From Microstegium vimineum (taxonomy: Eukaryota > Streptophyta > Magnoliopsida > Poales > Poaceae), in assembly GCA_022036555.1 (NCBI GenBank), contig CM039130.1:14089840-14153839 (forward strand): DNA of 64,000 nucleotides, in the 5' to 3' direction. The notes beneath the pieces are model-generated. The model was given only the letters and a program-made list of their open reading frames with translations. It was not told the DNA's origin and made no database searches. A program made the translations under genes and the position numbers. This document shows, piece after piece, positions 11,373 to 24,600 of the stretch; positions within the stretch are counted from its first letter, which is position 1, and each line of letters opens with the position of its first letter.

Positions 11373-13033
11373 TCACTCCTCATCGTCGCTGCTGGAGACG
11401 TGAACAGCGCGACCGGCCCTGTGTGTAGTCTGTGTGAAGCACTGATGGGCTGACCGGCGAGGCGGCGGTGTAGCGGTAGAAGTCCTTGCAACCTCCTCAT
11501 CCTGCTGCTGCTGCTGCTGATGGCGAGGCCTCCTGTCATAGACACGATCACAAGGAGCCCACTGAGAACTATCCCACTGACCCTGCTCTCTAATCTCCTG
11601 CTCATCATCGTCATCCTCATCACTAGACACTGACAAGCATGACAAGTTAGGGAACATGGGAGGGGCCTCCACTGGTGCAAGCGGTGGAAGACCGACCACC
11701 TCCCTAGCTCCCCTGATGGCCTCCCTGTTAGCCACCTGCTCCTCATAAGTGATCCTAGCCTGATAAGTACATGTAGTAAAGATGGCCTTGATCCACTCTC
11801 CAAACTTCTTCATTCTCCTCCCACTCCTAGATCTGACATTTGAGCGAGAGCGAGAGCGAGAAGCCTCAGGAATATCTCTCTGTCTCTGAAAAGTACCACC
11901 ACCTGTAGAAGGTGGAACTGGTGGAGCAGTAGCTAGTGGTGCACCTCCTCTGGTCTTCTTGATCACACACATGGTATGCTCACAATCCTTGGGATAAATC
12001 CTCCCAGTGACCCTCTCAATCACAAACTGAAGGTAAGGAGAATATGGAAGCCTCCTCTTGGCATCATTCAAAGCAGAAGCCAACTCAACCCAAATGAACC
12101 TCGGAATGCTGAATCTCTCACCATTAGGAAACTGAGCAAGCACATTAGTGATATAGCCATTAAGATCAGTGGCATTGTCCTTTGGGTTGAGAGTTACCCT
12201 GATGAAGTTGTTCAAGATGTAGTGGAGGCTCCTGAGGTTGGTCCTAGAACAGTTGGGCACGGCATCATCCTGATCCTCCCATATGTAGCTCACTGTGTGT
12301 GGCTCAGCTCTAGCACCCTGGTGGATACTAGGTAGAGCCCTCTGATCTCTCCCAAAACCAAGTATGTGACAGAAAGTAACATACTCACAACGGTAGTGGC
12401 GACCGTCAGTCATCCAGTGTATCTCATCAGCCTCCTGATCCCAAAAGTAAGTAGCATGAAACTGAGAAAGGATCTCGGTGTTCCAATTATACCTAAAGCC
12501 CATGATATCAGTCATCTGAAAGCGGTCACACACACTGATAGCTCCTATCAACTGAGTGTCCTATCTGCTCTCCAACTCAGCAAAGTCAATATACTGCATC
12601 TTGCAAATCTTGCTTGCTGGCCTGGCAAAGATGGTGGTAGCATAAAAGTTGGAATGAAAAACATTCCAGAAGTGATAATCAATACCTCTCATCTTTGGCA
12701 CTATATAGGGGTTGACAGCCCTAGCCTCTTGAGTAGCCTTCCAAGCCCTGGAGTAGTCAGTGACAGGATGGTGATAGGTATCCTGAGGTGCTGCAAGCAA
12801 GTATTCACCCTCAACATCCTGCATGTACCCATGGTCAAACTCAGTGAGGTGCAGGGGTGTCTCTGGCCACTGAGGAATGATATAGCCTTCCATTTGATCT
12901 CTCTCTCTTCTTGATCAAAGGCTGCATCTCTGTCATACGACATCTGAACTTTCCCACTGGCCTTGCGACTTGGCGCCTTGCCAACCCGTTTCCTCCTGCC
13001 ACCGGCTGCACTTCCTTCACCACTGGGATTCAT
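11373..13033 (-). pseudogene. Accessory ORF of the Sirevirus, downstream of pol (function unknown)
   Basis: A - strand frame starts at 13033 (MNPSGEGSAAGG), shifts frame near 12900, has one TAG at 12561-12563, and then runs open for 392 residues to 11373. Repaired in imagination only, it would be about 550 residues, which I do not write out. The middle part (FWNVFHSNFYATTIF, FDHGYMQDVE, CEYVTFCHILGFGRD, PNGERFSIPRFIWVEL) resembles the 'putative plant transposon protein' domains seen in plant LTR elements. The C-terminal third is low complexity: an RS-rich patch, an acidic patch (SSDEDDDDEQE), a Gln run and a terminal SSSDDEE. There is no clear signal peptide or transmembrane segment, so 'env-like' rests on position only. 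Long preserved frames suggest past selection. Confidence 0.65.
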
Positions 13034-14157
13034 CTATGCAACACATATGAAGACTAGATAAGAAACTGTATATGACAGTGTGTAGATGAAATTAAAAACG
13101 AGGGTTAAACAGAGGAAGAAATTCAGAGAAAAATCCAAGTGAAAGCTTGCTGTTTGAATCAGCAGATGTAGGGCGACACTGCCGCCCCCTGAGGCCGGCA
13201 TTGCCACCCTCAGAAGCTCCACTGGAGTTTCTCCAAATTTCTTTCTCTGCCTAAATCCTGGTTTCAACAACTTCTACACCTTGTCAAATTTTAGAATCAT
13301 AGTCTATTTAACATGGAATATGATGCCCTAGCTTAGGATATGAAAGGTAGAAAATATTCAGAGACTAAAACTTTGAATTAGGGTATGGATTCAGCACATC
13401 TAGGCCTACCTCCTCTAGGAAACAGAGGCATAGCAGATGGATTCTGCTAGGGGCGGCACTACCGACCCCACTACCGTCATGCCCCTATTCACCCGAAGAG
13501 GGTGAATCCAAATCCACCAAGTCCAACCCCTAACCCTAGTTCTAATCCTCTCATACAATTCCTAGAAACATGAATCCCCAACTAGAACCATCACATTGCA
13601 TAGATCGAGCCAAAAAGGTTAGGTTAGGGTTTTACCTTGCTTCCAAAACGTTGGATTGAAGGGGGAAGAGGAGAGGGCTGCCTTCCACAAGCAGCATGTC
13701 CACCAATCTCGCAGAAAGACGATGGTGGTGGGTTGAGGAGTGGCAATGCCGGCCAAGGGACGACAATGGAGCTCCAAGGGCACCTCTATGGAGGAGAGAA
13801 GAGGTGAGGGAGGTTCTGGTCGAGGGAGAGGCAGCGGGGTCGTGGGAGCTTAGTAATAGATAAGTTTTATAAAGGCCCACGAGCCCACGAAAAATCACCC
13901 GATTCTGCCCAAGGGACAGAGGGCGGCACTGCCGGCCTGGGTGAAAAACAGCTACTGGGCTAAATTCAGTTGGACTGTTCTCTATATTAGATATGGACAT
14001 ATATGCCTAATTATCATGACCAGTAAGAATTCAACATTACAGACAATGGTCATGAGCCTTAGTTGGACTTTTGAAAAGCATTTTGAAACACATAATTGAA
14101 GATTTTCATAAAGACTTTCCTATGTCGCTAGATTGACAAACAAATGTGTGCTAAACT
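13034..14157 (-). other. Non-coding Sirevirus internal spacer between pol and accessory ORF
   Basis: There is no convincing ORF here. It contains several copies of the element's GC-rich palindrome (for example near 13169, 13451 and 13919-13936) in otherwise AT-rich DNA. It may hold a splice acceptor or leader for the accessory ORF, but I cannot show one. Confidence 0.45.
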
Positions 14158-17100
14158 TCAAACCAGATTACGAGAGTCAAGTATATTTAGCTCACTACGC
14201 AAAGCACAAAACCTTGTCTCATCTAGAGGCTTAGTGAAGATATCGGCTAGTTTCTTTTCGGTGCTCACATGGCGAATTGCGATATCTCCTTTTAATTCGT
14301 GGTCTCTCAAGAAGTGATGACGGATGTCTATGTGTTTTGTTCTAAAGTGACTAACCGGATTGTTAGCAAGTTTAATGGCACTCTCGTTGTGACACAAGAG
14401 AGGTATCTTGGTGAATTGACATCTGAAATCTTTTAAGGTTTGCCTCATCCAAAGTAGTTGAGCACAACAAGCGCCGGCTGCAACATACTCGGCCTCGGCG
14501 GTGGAAAGAGCTACACAATTTTGCTTTTTAGAACCCCAAGACACTAGGGACCGTCCAAAGAATTGACAAGTCCCCGAAGTGCTTTTTCGGTCTACCTTGC
14601 AATCGGCATAATCGGAATCCGAATAGCCAAGTAGATCGAACTTGGAGCCCTTAGGATACCACAAGCCAAGGTTAGGAGTGTGTACTAAATATCTCAAGAT
14701 TCTCTTAACCGCCACCAAGTGGCACTCTTTTGGCTTAGCTTGAAATCTAGCATACATGCACACACTAAGCATTATGTCCGGCCTAGATGCACAAAGGTAA
14801 AGTAGAGAGCCAATCATGGAGCGATATACCTTTAGATCCACGACTTTCCCTTCAATATCAAGATTAAGATGTCCATTGGTTGGCATGAGAGTTTTGATAG
14901 GCTTGGCATTCACCATGTCAAACTTCTTTAGCATGTCTTGGGTGTACTTTGCTTGACATAGAAAAGTCTCTTCCTTCAATTGCTTGATTTGAAAACCAAG
15001 GAAGAACTTGAGCTCACCCATCATGGACATCTCAAACCTCTTAGTCATAGTCCTACTAAACTCTTCACAAAATGAAACATTAGTACTACCAAATATTATG
15101 TCATCGACATATATTTGGCACACAAAGATATCTTTATTGAGCTTATGAGTGAAGAGAGTAGGATCGGCTTTGCCTATTTCAAAGCCTTGCTTGAGCAATA
15201 ATTCCTTAAGGCATTCATACCATGCTCTTGGTGCTTGCTTAAGCCCATAGAGCGCCTTTTGGAGTTGGTAGACATGATTGGGGAACTTGGGGTCTTCAAA
15301 ACCGGGTGGTTGCTCAACATAAACCAACTCTTGTATTGGGCCATTGAGAAATGCACTCTTGACATCCATTTGCTATAACTTGAAGTCATGATGGGCAGCA
15401 AAGGCTAGAAGCATCCGAATTACTTCAAGTCTTGCCACCGGTGCATAGGTTTCTTCAAAGTCCAAGCCCTCTACTTGAGTGAACCCTTGAGCCACCAATC
15501 TTGCCTTGTTCCTTGTCACCACACCATTCTCATCTTGCTTGTTGCGGAATACTCATTTGGTGCCTATCACATTGGTCTTGGGTCTTTCCACCAAAGTCCA
15601 CACTTGATTCCTCTCAAAGTTGTTTAGCTCTTCTTGCATAGCCATAATCCAATCCGGGTCATCAAGTGCTTGATCTACCTTCAAGGGTTCCAAGGAGGAA
15701 ACAAACGAGTAATATCAACAAAAGTTTGCTATATGAGAACGAGTTGTTACCCCCTTACGGATGCTTCCAAGAATATTGTCAACGGGGTGATCCCGTTGGA
15801 TAGTTTGAAGTAGTCTTGGGTGTTCAACACCTCCTTGATCTTCTGCTGCACTAGCATCTTGTTCTTGTTCAAATATAGGCTCTAAGTTAAGCCCTTGAGG
15901 TGATGGAGTGTTTGCTGGACTGCCTGCTGCAGGTTCACTGAGGGCAGCACTGTCGCCCTGCTGAATTGCAGCAGGTGTGTGCTGCTGTTGCTTGTTGAGT
16001 ATCACAGTGGAATCTTGTGCAGCAACACTTTGAGGTTCCTCATGATCAGCATCTTCTTTTTCCAATGGCCTAATTTCTCCTGTGGCCAAATCCTTGATTG
16101 CTTCACATGGTGGATCCTCCTTTCCTACAACACTTGCATCAACTTGCTCTACTTGAGAGCCATTAGATTCATCAAATATAATGTCTATCGTGATCTCAAC
16201 TCTACTAACGGTTTTGTTGTAGACACGATAGGTATGCTCATTTGATCCATAACCAAGTAATATGCCTTCATCAACTTTAGGTGCACACTTAGAGGTTTTG
16301 GGTCTTTTGTTGAGAATGAATACTTTGCACCCAAAAACTCTAAAGTAAGACACCTTTGGTTTGTTACCGGTTAGGAGTTCATATGATGTCTTTTGAAGCT
16401 TCTTGTGTAGGTAGAGACGGTTGATGGCATGACAAACGGTGTTGATTGCTTCACACCAAAAGATGTCCGGAGTCTTATATTCATCAAGCATTGTCCTTGC
16501 CATGTCAATGAGAGTTCTATTCTTCCTTTCTACTACACCATTTTGTTGAGGGGTGTAAGGAGCTGAAAACTCATGTTTGATGCCCTCATCATCAAGAAAC
16601 TCTTCCACCATGGTGTTCTTGAACTCGGTCTCATTGTCACTTCTCACTTTCTTGATTGGGAGACTGAATTCCTTTTGAGCTATTCTCACAAAGGTTTTCA
16701 CCTTGTCTTGTACTTGAGACTTATCATAAACAAAGAACACCCAAGTGAAACGGAAATAATCATCAACAATTACTAATTCATATTTGTTACCCCGATGCTT
16801 ATGTAGGCAACCGGTCCAAAGAGATCCATATGGATCAACTCCAAAGGTTGAGTGGTGGTCATGATGCTCTTTGGTGGGTGAGGTACGCCTACTTGCTTTC
16901 CGGCTTGGCATGCTCCACATATCCTATCTTTCTCAAAATGAACATTTGTTAGTCCAAGAATGTGTTCATTCTTTAGGAGTTTGGCCAAGTTCCTCATCCC
17001 AACATGAGCTAGTCGGCGATGCCAAAGCCAACCCAAGCTAGATTTTTCCACTAAACAAGTCTCAAGCTTAGCCTTACTTTTGTTGAAATCAACTAGGTAA

Positions 17101-17936
17101 GGCTTGCCCTTCAAATGACCCATAAAGACAATAGAGGAATCCTCCCTCTTGAGAACTTCCACACTCTTATCCGTAAAGAGACAATTGTAGCCAATCTCAC
17201 AAAGTTGTGAAATGGACAACAAGTTGTAACTCAACGAATCAACATGTAATACATTGGAAATTGAATGTTCAATAGTTATAGCAACTTTACCAAGACCGAT
17301 CACATCCCCCTTTGAGTTGTCTCCAAAGACAATGTTTTCATTAGCATCGGTTGAGGGGGTATATGAACTGAACATACTCCTTTGTCTGGTCATATGATTT
17401 GTACATCCACTATCAAGCACCCAACTTGATCCACCGGAGGAGTATGCCTACAAAACAAGTTTAGTTTCTTGATTTAGGTCCCCAAAGATTCTTGGGGCCT
17501 TGCATGTTAGTTACAAGAGTCTTAGGAACCCAAATGAAAGCATTAATGTAAATGTTCTTTCCATTTCCAATATGCTTGGCAATCACTTCACCCTTGCTGT
17601 TGTTCTTCAACTCAAAACAAGATTTTAAACTTGAGCGAGATGCTTGAGCTCTTGATTGATATGAATATCTATTTGGGGTGGCCCAAATAGTTTCCTTTGG
17701 CTTTTGTAACACCCTAAAATTTGAAGTAGCAATTGCGCCTCATTCTTCACCTTATACACCTCTTTAATGTGCTTGCTATGGGCAGTGGAGTCACAGGTGG
17801 CCTTCCCTTTTCTGCGGGGAGTGGCACTGCCGCCCTTCACAGCGGCACTACTGCCCTTGGGTGGCTGTGCTGCTTGGGGTGAGGCTTGTGCCACTGGCTG
17901 TGCAGGCCTCTCTGTACCTATTCGGCCACTGCTCAC
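14158..17936 (-). pseudogene. Sirevirus pol: protease, integrase, reverse transcriptase, RNase H (decayed)
   Basis: From right to left on the - strand: aspartic protease core WVLDSGCTNHM (~17400), GAG-pre-integrase zinc motif (WHRRLAHVG...CGACQAGK, ~17030-16900), integrase core with MDLFGPV, KKVRSDNETEFKN and APYTPQQNGVVERKNRT (~16840-16500), reverse transcriptase with MDVKSAFLNG and the catalytic YVDDIIFGS (~15115-15085), and RNase H with GYSDSDYADC, LSTAEAEYVAA and KHIDIRHHF (~14640-14300). Frameshifts occur near 17650-17450 and near 16795. Stops include one at 15715, a TGA near 15552 and one at 15370. Domain order is copia-type. Confidence 0.92.
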
Positions 17937-18041
17937 AAACTGAACACACTCAATTCCTTTGACAACCTTTCTTCCATTTTCTTTGCCTCCATGAGTAAGG
18001 CCAAGTCCATCCTTGATGAAGGGATGTCTTCCATCCTTGAA

Positions 18042-20426
18042 TTATGGCTTCTTTGGTTGTTCAACTTTGCCACTTGCTGATTTCTTCTCATCTTTGCACT
18101 TTTCTTTTAGCAAAGCATTGAGTCTATCAATCTCCTTTCTCATGGCTTCCATGTTAGCAAGGTTAGTGGAATAAGCATTTATATCAATTTCAAAACATCT
18201 TCCACAACCTTGGCTAGTGGACGGAATAGAGGTTTCCTTTACGGTAGAGGGTTGTGGGTTGCTCTCCCAAAGAAGGTTATATTGCAACTCCATTTTCTTG
18301 TGCTTTTCATCTAAGACACAATACTTGTCATGGAGTGAAATATTAGCCTTCTTAGTGAGACCATGTTCTTCTTGCTCTTTGGCCAAGGCCCTTCGCAAGA
18401 AGTCCACCTCACTTCTCTCTACCTTAAGAGCTTCCTTGTTGGCAATATACATTTTCTCTAGATCATCAAGATAACTTTCTCTATTGTCCAACTCTACTTG
18501 GATGCCCTCTAATTCCTCCTTTAGCTTAGTGATCACTAGTGTAATTTTAGGATTTAGGTTCTTTATGATTTCGTCCATTTCTTCATCACTAGAACCTTCA
18601 TCACAAGAGGTGTCACTAAGATCACTACTAGAAGCATCATGAGAAGGAGGAGAGGGTTTGGCTTTTGATTTTACCTTCTCACCCTTTGCCATGAGACAAA
18701 TGTGAGGGGAGTAGTAGTCATCATCATCACTCATGTTGGTGAAGAGCTTCGGTGTAGAGGATGATTCTTGAATAGCAATGTTTGCAAGCTTCTCATCTCC
18801 ATCACTTGTGCTCTCTAGTGATGAATCCCACTCATGGCCAATGTGAGCCTCACCCACTTGCTTGAACCTTCTCTTGTTCTCAAACTTGCCTTCTTGTCTC
18901 TCTTTCTTGTGGAAGCCATCTTTCTTCTCATTTGGGCACTTAGCAATAAAATGCTCGGTGCTACCACAATTGTAGCAAGTTCTCTTCTTCTTGTTGGGAA
19001 ATCTTCTTTTCACAAATTTGTACCCATGTTGCTTCAAGCCCTTGTTGAACTTTTTGATGAAGAAGGCAACATCTTTGATCTCTTCAAAATCAGCCCCACT
19101 ATCTTCATCATCACTTGAGGAGGAAGTGGTGTCATATTCTTGTTGCACTTGCTTCATTTTTTTGGGCTTGCTTGTAGATGCTTGCTTGCTGCCTTCTTTC
19201 TTGCTTGGGAAGCTTTTCTTGGTTGCCTTGCTTGATTTGAGAGCTACATCCTTGATCTTCATGCCATCAAGCTTTGATTGCAACTCTCCAAGCTTTCTTC
19301 TTTCATTTGCTTCCTCTCTTTGCATGTCAAAGGTCAACAATCTTCCAAGCACATCATTGGGGGTGAAGTGCTCAAACTTCTCCTTATCTCTAATCAAGGT
19401 GACCACGGTCTCATTCCTTGGTGAGTAAGCTTCCAACATGATTTTCACCACCTTGTGATCATCAAGCTCCTCACAACCATACCCTCTAATCTTGCCAACC
19501 ATGGTCATCAACTGGTCAAACATCTCTTGTGGCCCTTCACCATCCACAATCACAAACCTATTGAGCTTGGCCATCAACAAATCAATCTTTGCCTTTCTCA
19601 CCTTATCTACACCTTCATGAGCTAGGTGTAGGGTGTCCCAAATTTGCTTGGCCACATCCACATTCATCACTCTATTGTACTCATTTCCATCCAAAGCACT
19701 AAGGAGGATACTTGTAGCTTGAGCATTAAGATGGACAGCAATCATCTCTTCATTTGTTGGCTCTTCGGGATCCTCTGGCACCTGCACACCCTTCACAACA
19801 ATCTCCCAAATACCGGGGTGAAGTCCAATAAGGTAAGCCTTTATCAAATGCTTCCACTTAGCAAAGTTAGTCCCATTGAAATGAGGTAACTTGACGGTGG
19901 GAACATTGATAAGAGACTTATGGTCATGGTTAGTCAAATAAGAATAATTGAAGGATATAGCGGAGTACTTCTTGTTGTTGTTGCTAATGCCATCATCCTT
20001 CTCCTTCTTCTTCTTTCCACCCTTGGAGTCATAGTAGGATGCATCATCATCTCCTTCATCCGAGCTACTCGATAGCTCACTAGATGAAGCATCCTTGATC
20101 TTCTTTTCTTCTTTCTTTGCTCTTGCTTCCCTTCTCTTGACTCTTTCTTCTCTCTTGATTCTTCTCTCTTATTTTCTCTCTTTCTTCTCTTGTTGTCTTT
20201 TCTCTTCTCTTTTCTTTTCTCTAAGTGCTCTTCTTTCTTTATTCGCTTGTAGCTTGTCCTCATCGGTGGGCTTGGCAGCGAGAAGTGAGGAGTAGCTAGA
20301 GACGGATAACTCGCTACTACTCACATCTTCCACTAGTACTTTATTTGCTGCCTCACCAACTTTTGACTCCCGGAACCTTGTCTGCCTTCCATACTTCACG
20401 CGGTGAAGCGTATATGAAGTAACCAA
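18042..20426 (-). pseudogene. Sirevirus gag with zinc knuckle (one in-frame stop)
   Basis: The frame opens at 20426 just inside the primer site, is broken by a TAA at 20169-20171, and continues in the same frame to 18042, about 795 codons in all; the longest clean part starts at 19937. The N-terminal region is charged (Lys/Glu/Arg-rich). Then comes the retrotransposon gag domain (LPHFNGTNFAKWKHLIK, WDTLHLAHEGVDKVRKAK), a CCHC zinc knuckle CYNCGSTEHFIAKC near 18980-18935, and a C-terminal stretch with coiled-coil character (~18560-18100). Gag would form the virus-like particle and bind RNA. The size, larger than ordinary copia gag, fits Sireviruses. Confidence 0.88.
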
Positions 20427-20440
20427 AGCTCTAATACCAC
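20421..20440 (-). promoter_or_regulatory. Primer-binding site (tRNA-Met type) of the Sirevirus
   Basis: On the - strand GTGGTATTAGAGCTTTGG follows one base after the 5' LTR. It resembles the TGGTATCAGAGC complement of the initiator tRNA-Met 3' end used by plant copia elements. Confidence 0.85.
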
Positions 20441-20441
20441 T

Positions 20442-21665
20442 TGTAGGATCCCTGGAAGGGTAAATAGCCTAGAGGGGGTGAATAGGCCTGTAAAAATTCA
20501 GCTCAAACAGAGGTCAGACTCTAGGGCGAACACTGCCGGCCTATAGAGGGCGGCACTGCCGGCCTACAAAGAATGAACAGATCAAGATGAGGTTTGGCAG
20601 GGAGATACCAGATACCGAGATGAGTCCTTCCCTGCAAAATCAACACCAGAACCAGTTCGAAGACTAGTTACCACAGAAAACACCTTCTTCCTCAAATCAA
20701 CAACACAAACCCTAGCACAAGATATGTTGCAAGAAGTTAACCCTAGGGGGACCAACACATGTGACACAAGTGATTATACCGTGGTTCAGCTCGCCACAAA
20801 GGCTTGTCTATGTCCACGTTGTTGAGGTGTCACAAAGGCTAGGAGCTTTGCAACTCCTACTCAATCTCAAGTCAAGGAAGTGAATCCTTGATATGAGGGG
20901 TAATTCCTTAGCTTCACACAGGGATTACAAACCTCCCTAGGCTGCCACAAGAGAGGGGCAAGCTCTAGGGCGACGCCTAGCCGGCTAGGAGCAAGCTCCA
21001 AGGGTAACAAACCCTAGCACCGCCGGCCAAACGAGAACCACAAGCTCTTAGATTTTGGGAAGTAGTAGATCCGCTCTCTAGGAGTGTTTTGCTGCCTTTT
21101 CCCTCAAGAAACTATGGTTGGAAGTGTGGGATTGCTTGGAGGGTGAATGTCAACAATGGAGTGAGAGAGAGAGGGAGAGAGAGCTCTGTTTTGCAACGGT
21201 CAGATTCGGAGGAAGACGAAGGAGTACTGCACTGGTGTGGAGATGACTGTTCCAATGGGTATTTATAGTAAAAAAATACGCTGGAAAGGGAGGGCGGCAC
21301 TACCGACCTTTAAGGGCGGCACTGCTGCCCTAGCTCAGAGAGTCTGCTGAAATTGAGATTTGAACGGGACTCTGAGCTAACTGAGTGTATGTCTGGGATA
21401 TATATTTGAGCATGTGATTCACACTTGACCAAACAACAGTAGAATCCCCCTTAATAGTACGTCATACATATACTCAAATTCAGACCATAAATGAATTTAA
21501 ACCTTTGATGAGTACAGAAGCCATCATAAGAATTGGGGAACCTCCACCTTCTCTATATCTTCCTCTTTTTGTTATAACCTGCTTGTCATCTCAATAAATC
21601 TCATTAGTTCTTGGATTAAGCGGTCATCAACACCAAAACCCACTTAGGGCTTGATTGCACTTTCA
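20442..21665 (-). repeat. 5' LTR of the Sirevirus (complete)
   Basis: On the - strand it runs from TGAAAGTGCAATCAAGCC to ...GGATCCTACA, so TG..CA ends are present; 1224 bp. A TATAAATA promoter box lies at about 21260-21267 (- strand). It carries several near-palindromic GGCGGCAcTGCCGCC-type motifs at 20524-20566 and 21292-21330. The LINE reading frame resumes directly at 21666. Confidence 0.92.
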
Positions 21666-24600
21666 CCTCGCTAGGGAAGAGACGATGGAGAGACAACGCT
21701 CTCGTATTTCCTGGCTGAGAGAAGGTGACCGCAATACTGAGTTTTTCCAAAATAAGGTTCGGGCGAGACAATGCATTAATCGAATAAAAATGCTCAGTGA
21801 TGGAGATGGGAATGTGGTCACATAACAAGAGGATTCGGAGCGTGTGGCATGCGAGTTTTACCAGAGTCTGTTCACGGCTTAGGAACATCTGCAACCTGAG
21901 TTGGTATGCAGATTTGTACCGAGGAAGGTGACTGATGATATGTGTGCTATGATCACCAAACCTTTTGCTGAAGAGGAGGTGGAAACGGCTTTGTTTCAGA
22001 TGGGGCCGAATAAATCCTTAGGGGTGGATGGCTTTAATGCGGGCTTTTTCCAAACTCATTGGCAGCTGGTTAAAGAATGTGTGACTAGTGCAGTGCTGGG
22101 TTTCCTGAATGGGGGTGAACTACCAGAGGAGGTAAATAGAACTCTCTTAGTGCTCATTCCGAAGGTAACAAACCCACAAGACCTGTCACAGTATAGGCCT
22201 ATTTCGTTGTGCAATGTTTTATATAAATTGTGCTCTAAGACTATGGCTAATCGACTGAGACGCGTTCTTGATGATATTGTCTCGGAGGAACAAAGCGCGT
22301 TTGTCCTAGGGAGGCTGATTACAGATAATGTCTTAATAGCATACGAGTGTATTCATTATTTGAGGAATAAGAAGGAGAAAAGTGAAGATTGTGCTATCAA
22401 GCTGGATATGACAAAGGCGTATGATAGGGTGGAATGAAATTATCTTCATGCTGTCATGCTAGCTTTGGGTTTCCCGGAAGCTTGGTGTCATCTAGTGATG
22501 AAATGTGTCTCTTCAGTGTCCTTTTCGGTGAGAATCAATGGAGTTTTCTCGGATTTTTTCAAACCAACAAGGGGCATTCGACAAGGTGATCGGTTATCAC
22601 CTTATCTTTTATTATTATGTGCTGATGGGCTATCATGCATGCTGAAAAGTATTGGTCCGATGTACATATCAAAGGGAGTGCGGGTGAGTAGGAGCGCACC
22701 GTGGATTTTGCATCTTTTGTTCGCGGATGATTGCCTGATCTTCACTAAGGCAATGAAACAAGGAGGAGATAAGATTGCTGATATCCTTGATGACTACAAT
22801 AAAGGCTCGGGGCAGTTGGTGAATAAAGGTAAATCTCAAACTGCCAGGAAGCTTGTAAAAGGGAGGTGCTGGATAGCCTCCAGATTTCTACTGAGGCCTT
22901 GGGGGAGAGATATCTAGGTCTGCCCACGGCAGCAGAAAGGGGTGCTGCAGATGCTTTCAACTATGTGCTGACTCGGGTGAGGGAATTTGTTAACAGTTGG
23001 GCAGAAAAAACTCTAAGTTGTGCTGCTCGAGAGGTACTCTTGAAAGCAAATGCCAGTCGGTTCCAACATATGCTATGTATTGCTTCAAGTTGTCGCCAGT
23101 GGTATGTTGGAAGCTCACATCGACAATATCAAATTATTGGTGGGGGAGCTCTTTGGACAACCACAAAATCCATTGGCTCAGGTGGGAGAAGCTGAAACGT
23201 TCTAAGGAGCAAGGCGGCATGGGTTTTAGGGATTTTACCTTGTTCAATTAAGCGATGTTAGGCAACAAGGGTGGAGATTGCTGATGTGGCCGGATTCGCT
23301 ATGTGCTCGGGTCTTGAAGGGGAAGTATTATCCCTCAACTGACTTCCTCTCAGCGACCAAAAAGAAGCGGAGTTCAGCAACATGGAGATCAATTATTTGG
23401 GGAAGAAATGTGCTCAGCCGTGGTCTTATTCATCGAGTTGGGCCAGGGGAGATTGATGTCTGGAGGGATAACTGGATCCCAGGTGTTAAACTGCTTCGAC
23501 CAGTGGTGAGACTTGATACTACATCAGCGGAGCGGGTCTGTGATCTTTTCATTCCAGGGACTAGGGTGTGGGATGAGCATAAGGTGCACAATTCCTTCAT
23601 AGCACTGGATGGGGCCGAGGTTCTCAAAATTAAACCAAGTGATTGACTAGATTGCGACATGCTGGCCTGGGCTTTTGAGAAGAATGGTACTTTCTCAGTC
23701 AGATCGGCGTATAGACTCCTCAAAGATGAACAGATGGCATTGGCCATGGCATCTACAGGGGAGACTGGATGCTCGGGGATAACAAAACATGGAAGGCCGT
23801 GTGGAAGCTGAATGTGTCGCCCAAAGTACGGGTTTTCTGGTGGCGGGTGTTGCATAACTCGCTGCCATCAAAGTCTGAACTGAAGCGGAGACATATAGCG
23901 GAAGAAAGCTACTGTGAAGTCTATGGGAGCCCGAATGAATCCATCTTCCATGTGGTCATGGCTTGTACAGTGGCGAGACGATTTTGGGAGGAAGTAAAGA
24001 AGCTAACAGGTGTTCGGATCCCTGATCTTCATCCTTGCTCATGGCTGACAGACGTCCTTCTGCGGGGTGTCTGAACGAAGGGGGTCGCCGAGATGTTTGT
24101 CTGTGGAGCCTGGGTTTTATGGTCAGGGAGGAATGGTCGGAGGCATGGTAGAAGAGCTTGGGACCCGGGTGCAATGACTAGGTATGTATCTTCTCTGCTG
24201 GAGGAATTAGCTTCTTTGAAAGTGTCGGCGATGACGGCAAAACCAACAAGACAAATGAGATGGCGACCACCATATGAAGGTTGGGTCAAGGTGAACACAG
24301 ATGGAGCCTTTGATTTGGAGACGTGCAATGGTCGCGCCGGTGTGGTCATCCGCGATCACCAGGGGCTTGTCCTGGCCGCGTCTACAAGATGGTTGGAGGA
24401 TGTGCCTGATGCTCCGACTGCGGAGGCGCTAGCTGCAAGGGAAGGTTTGGAACTGGCAGTAGAGAATGGCTACGATCGAGTTACTCTCGAGATTGATAGT
24501 CAAATTCTGCAACGATTGCTTCAGGACAAGGAGGGTGTGAGATCGACCATAGGGGGTCTATGTTTCGACATAGCAGAGCTAGGCAGGAGTTTTAGTGGTT

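Larger units (their letters stand above)
9619..21665 (-). mobile_element. Sirevirus-type Ty1/copia LTR retrotransposon inserted in the LINE
   Basis: Direct repeats at ~9619-10719 and 20442-21665 are the LTRs. On the - strand the order is 5' LTR, tRNA-Met-type primer site, gag with zinc knuckle, protease, integrase, reverse transcriptase and RNase H, an additional ORF, polypurine tract, 3' LTR. Integrase upstream of reverse transcriptase is the copia order. The long gag, the extra downstream ORF and the sequence TCTCCCCCTTTTTGGTGATT next to the 3' LTR point to the Sirevirus lineage. Gag and pol carry several stops and frameshifts, so the copy is not functional. The 3' LTR lacks its outer ~100 bp. 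Confidence 0.93.
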
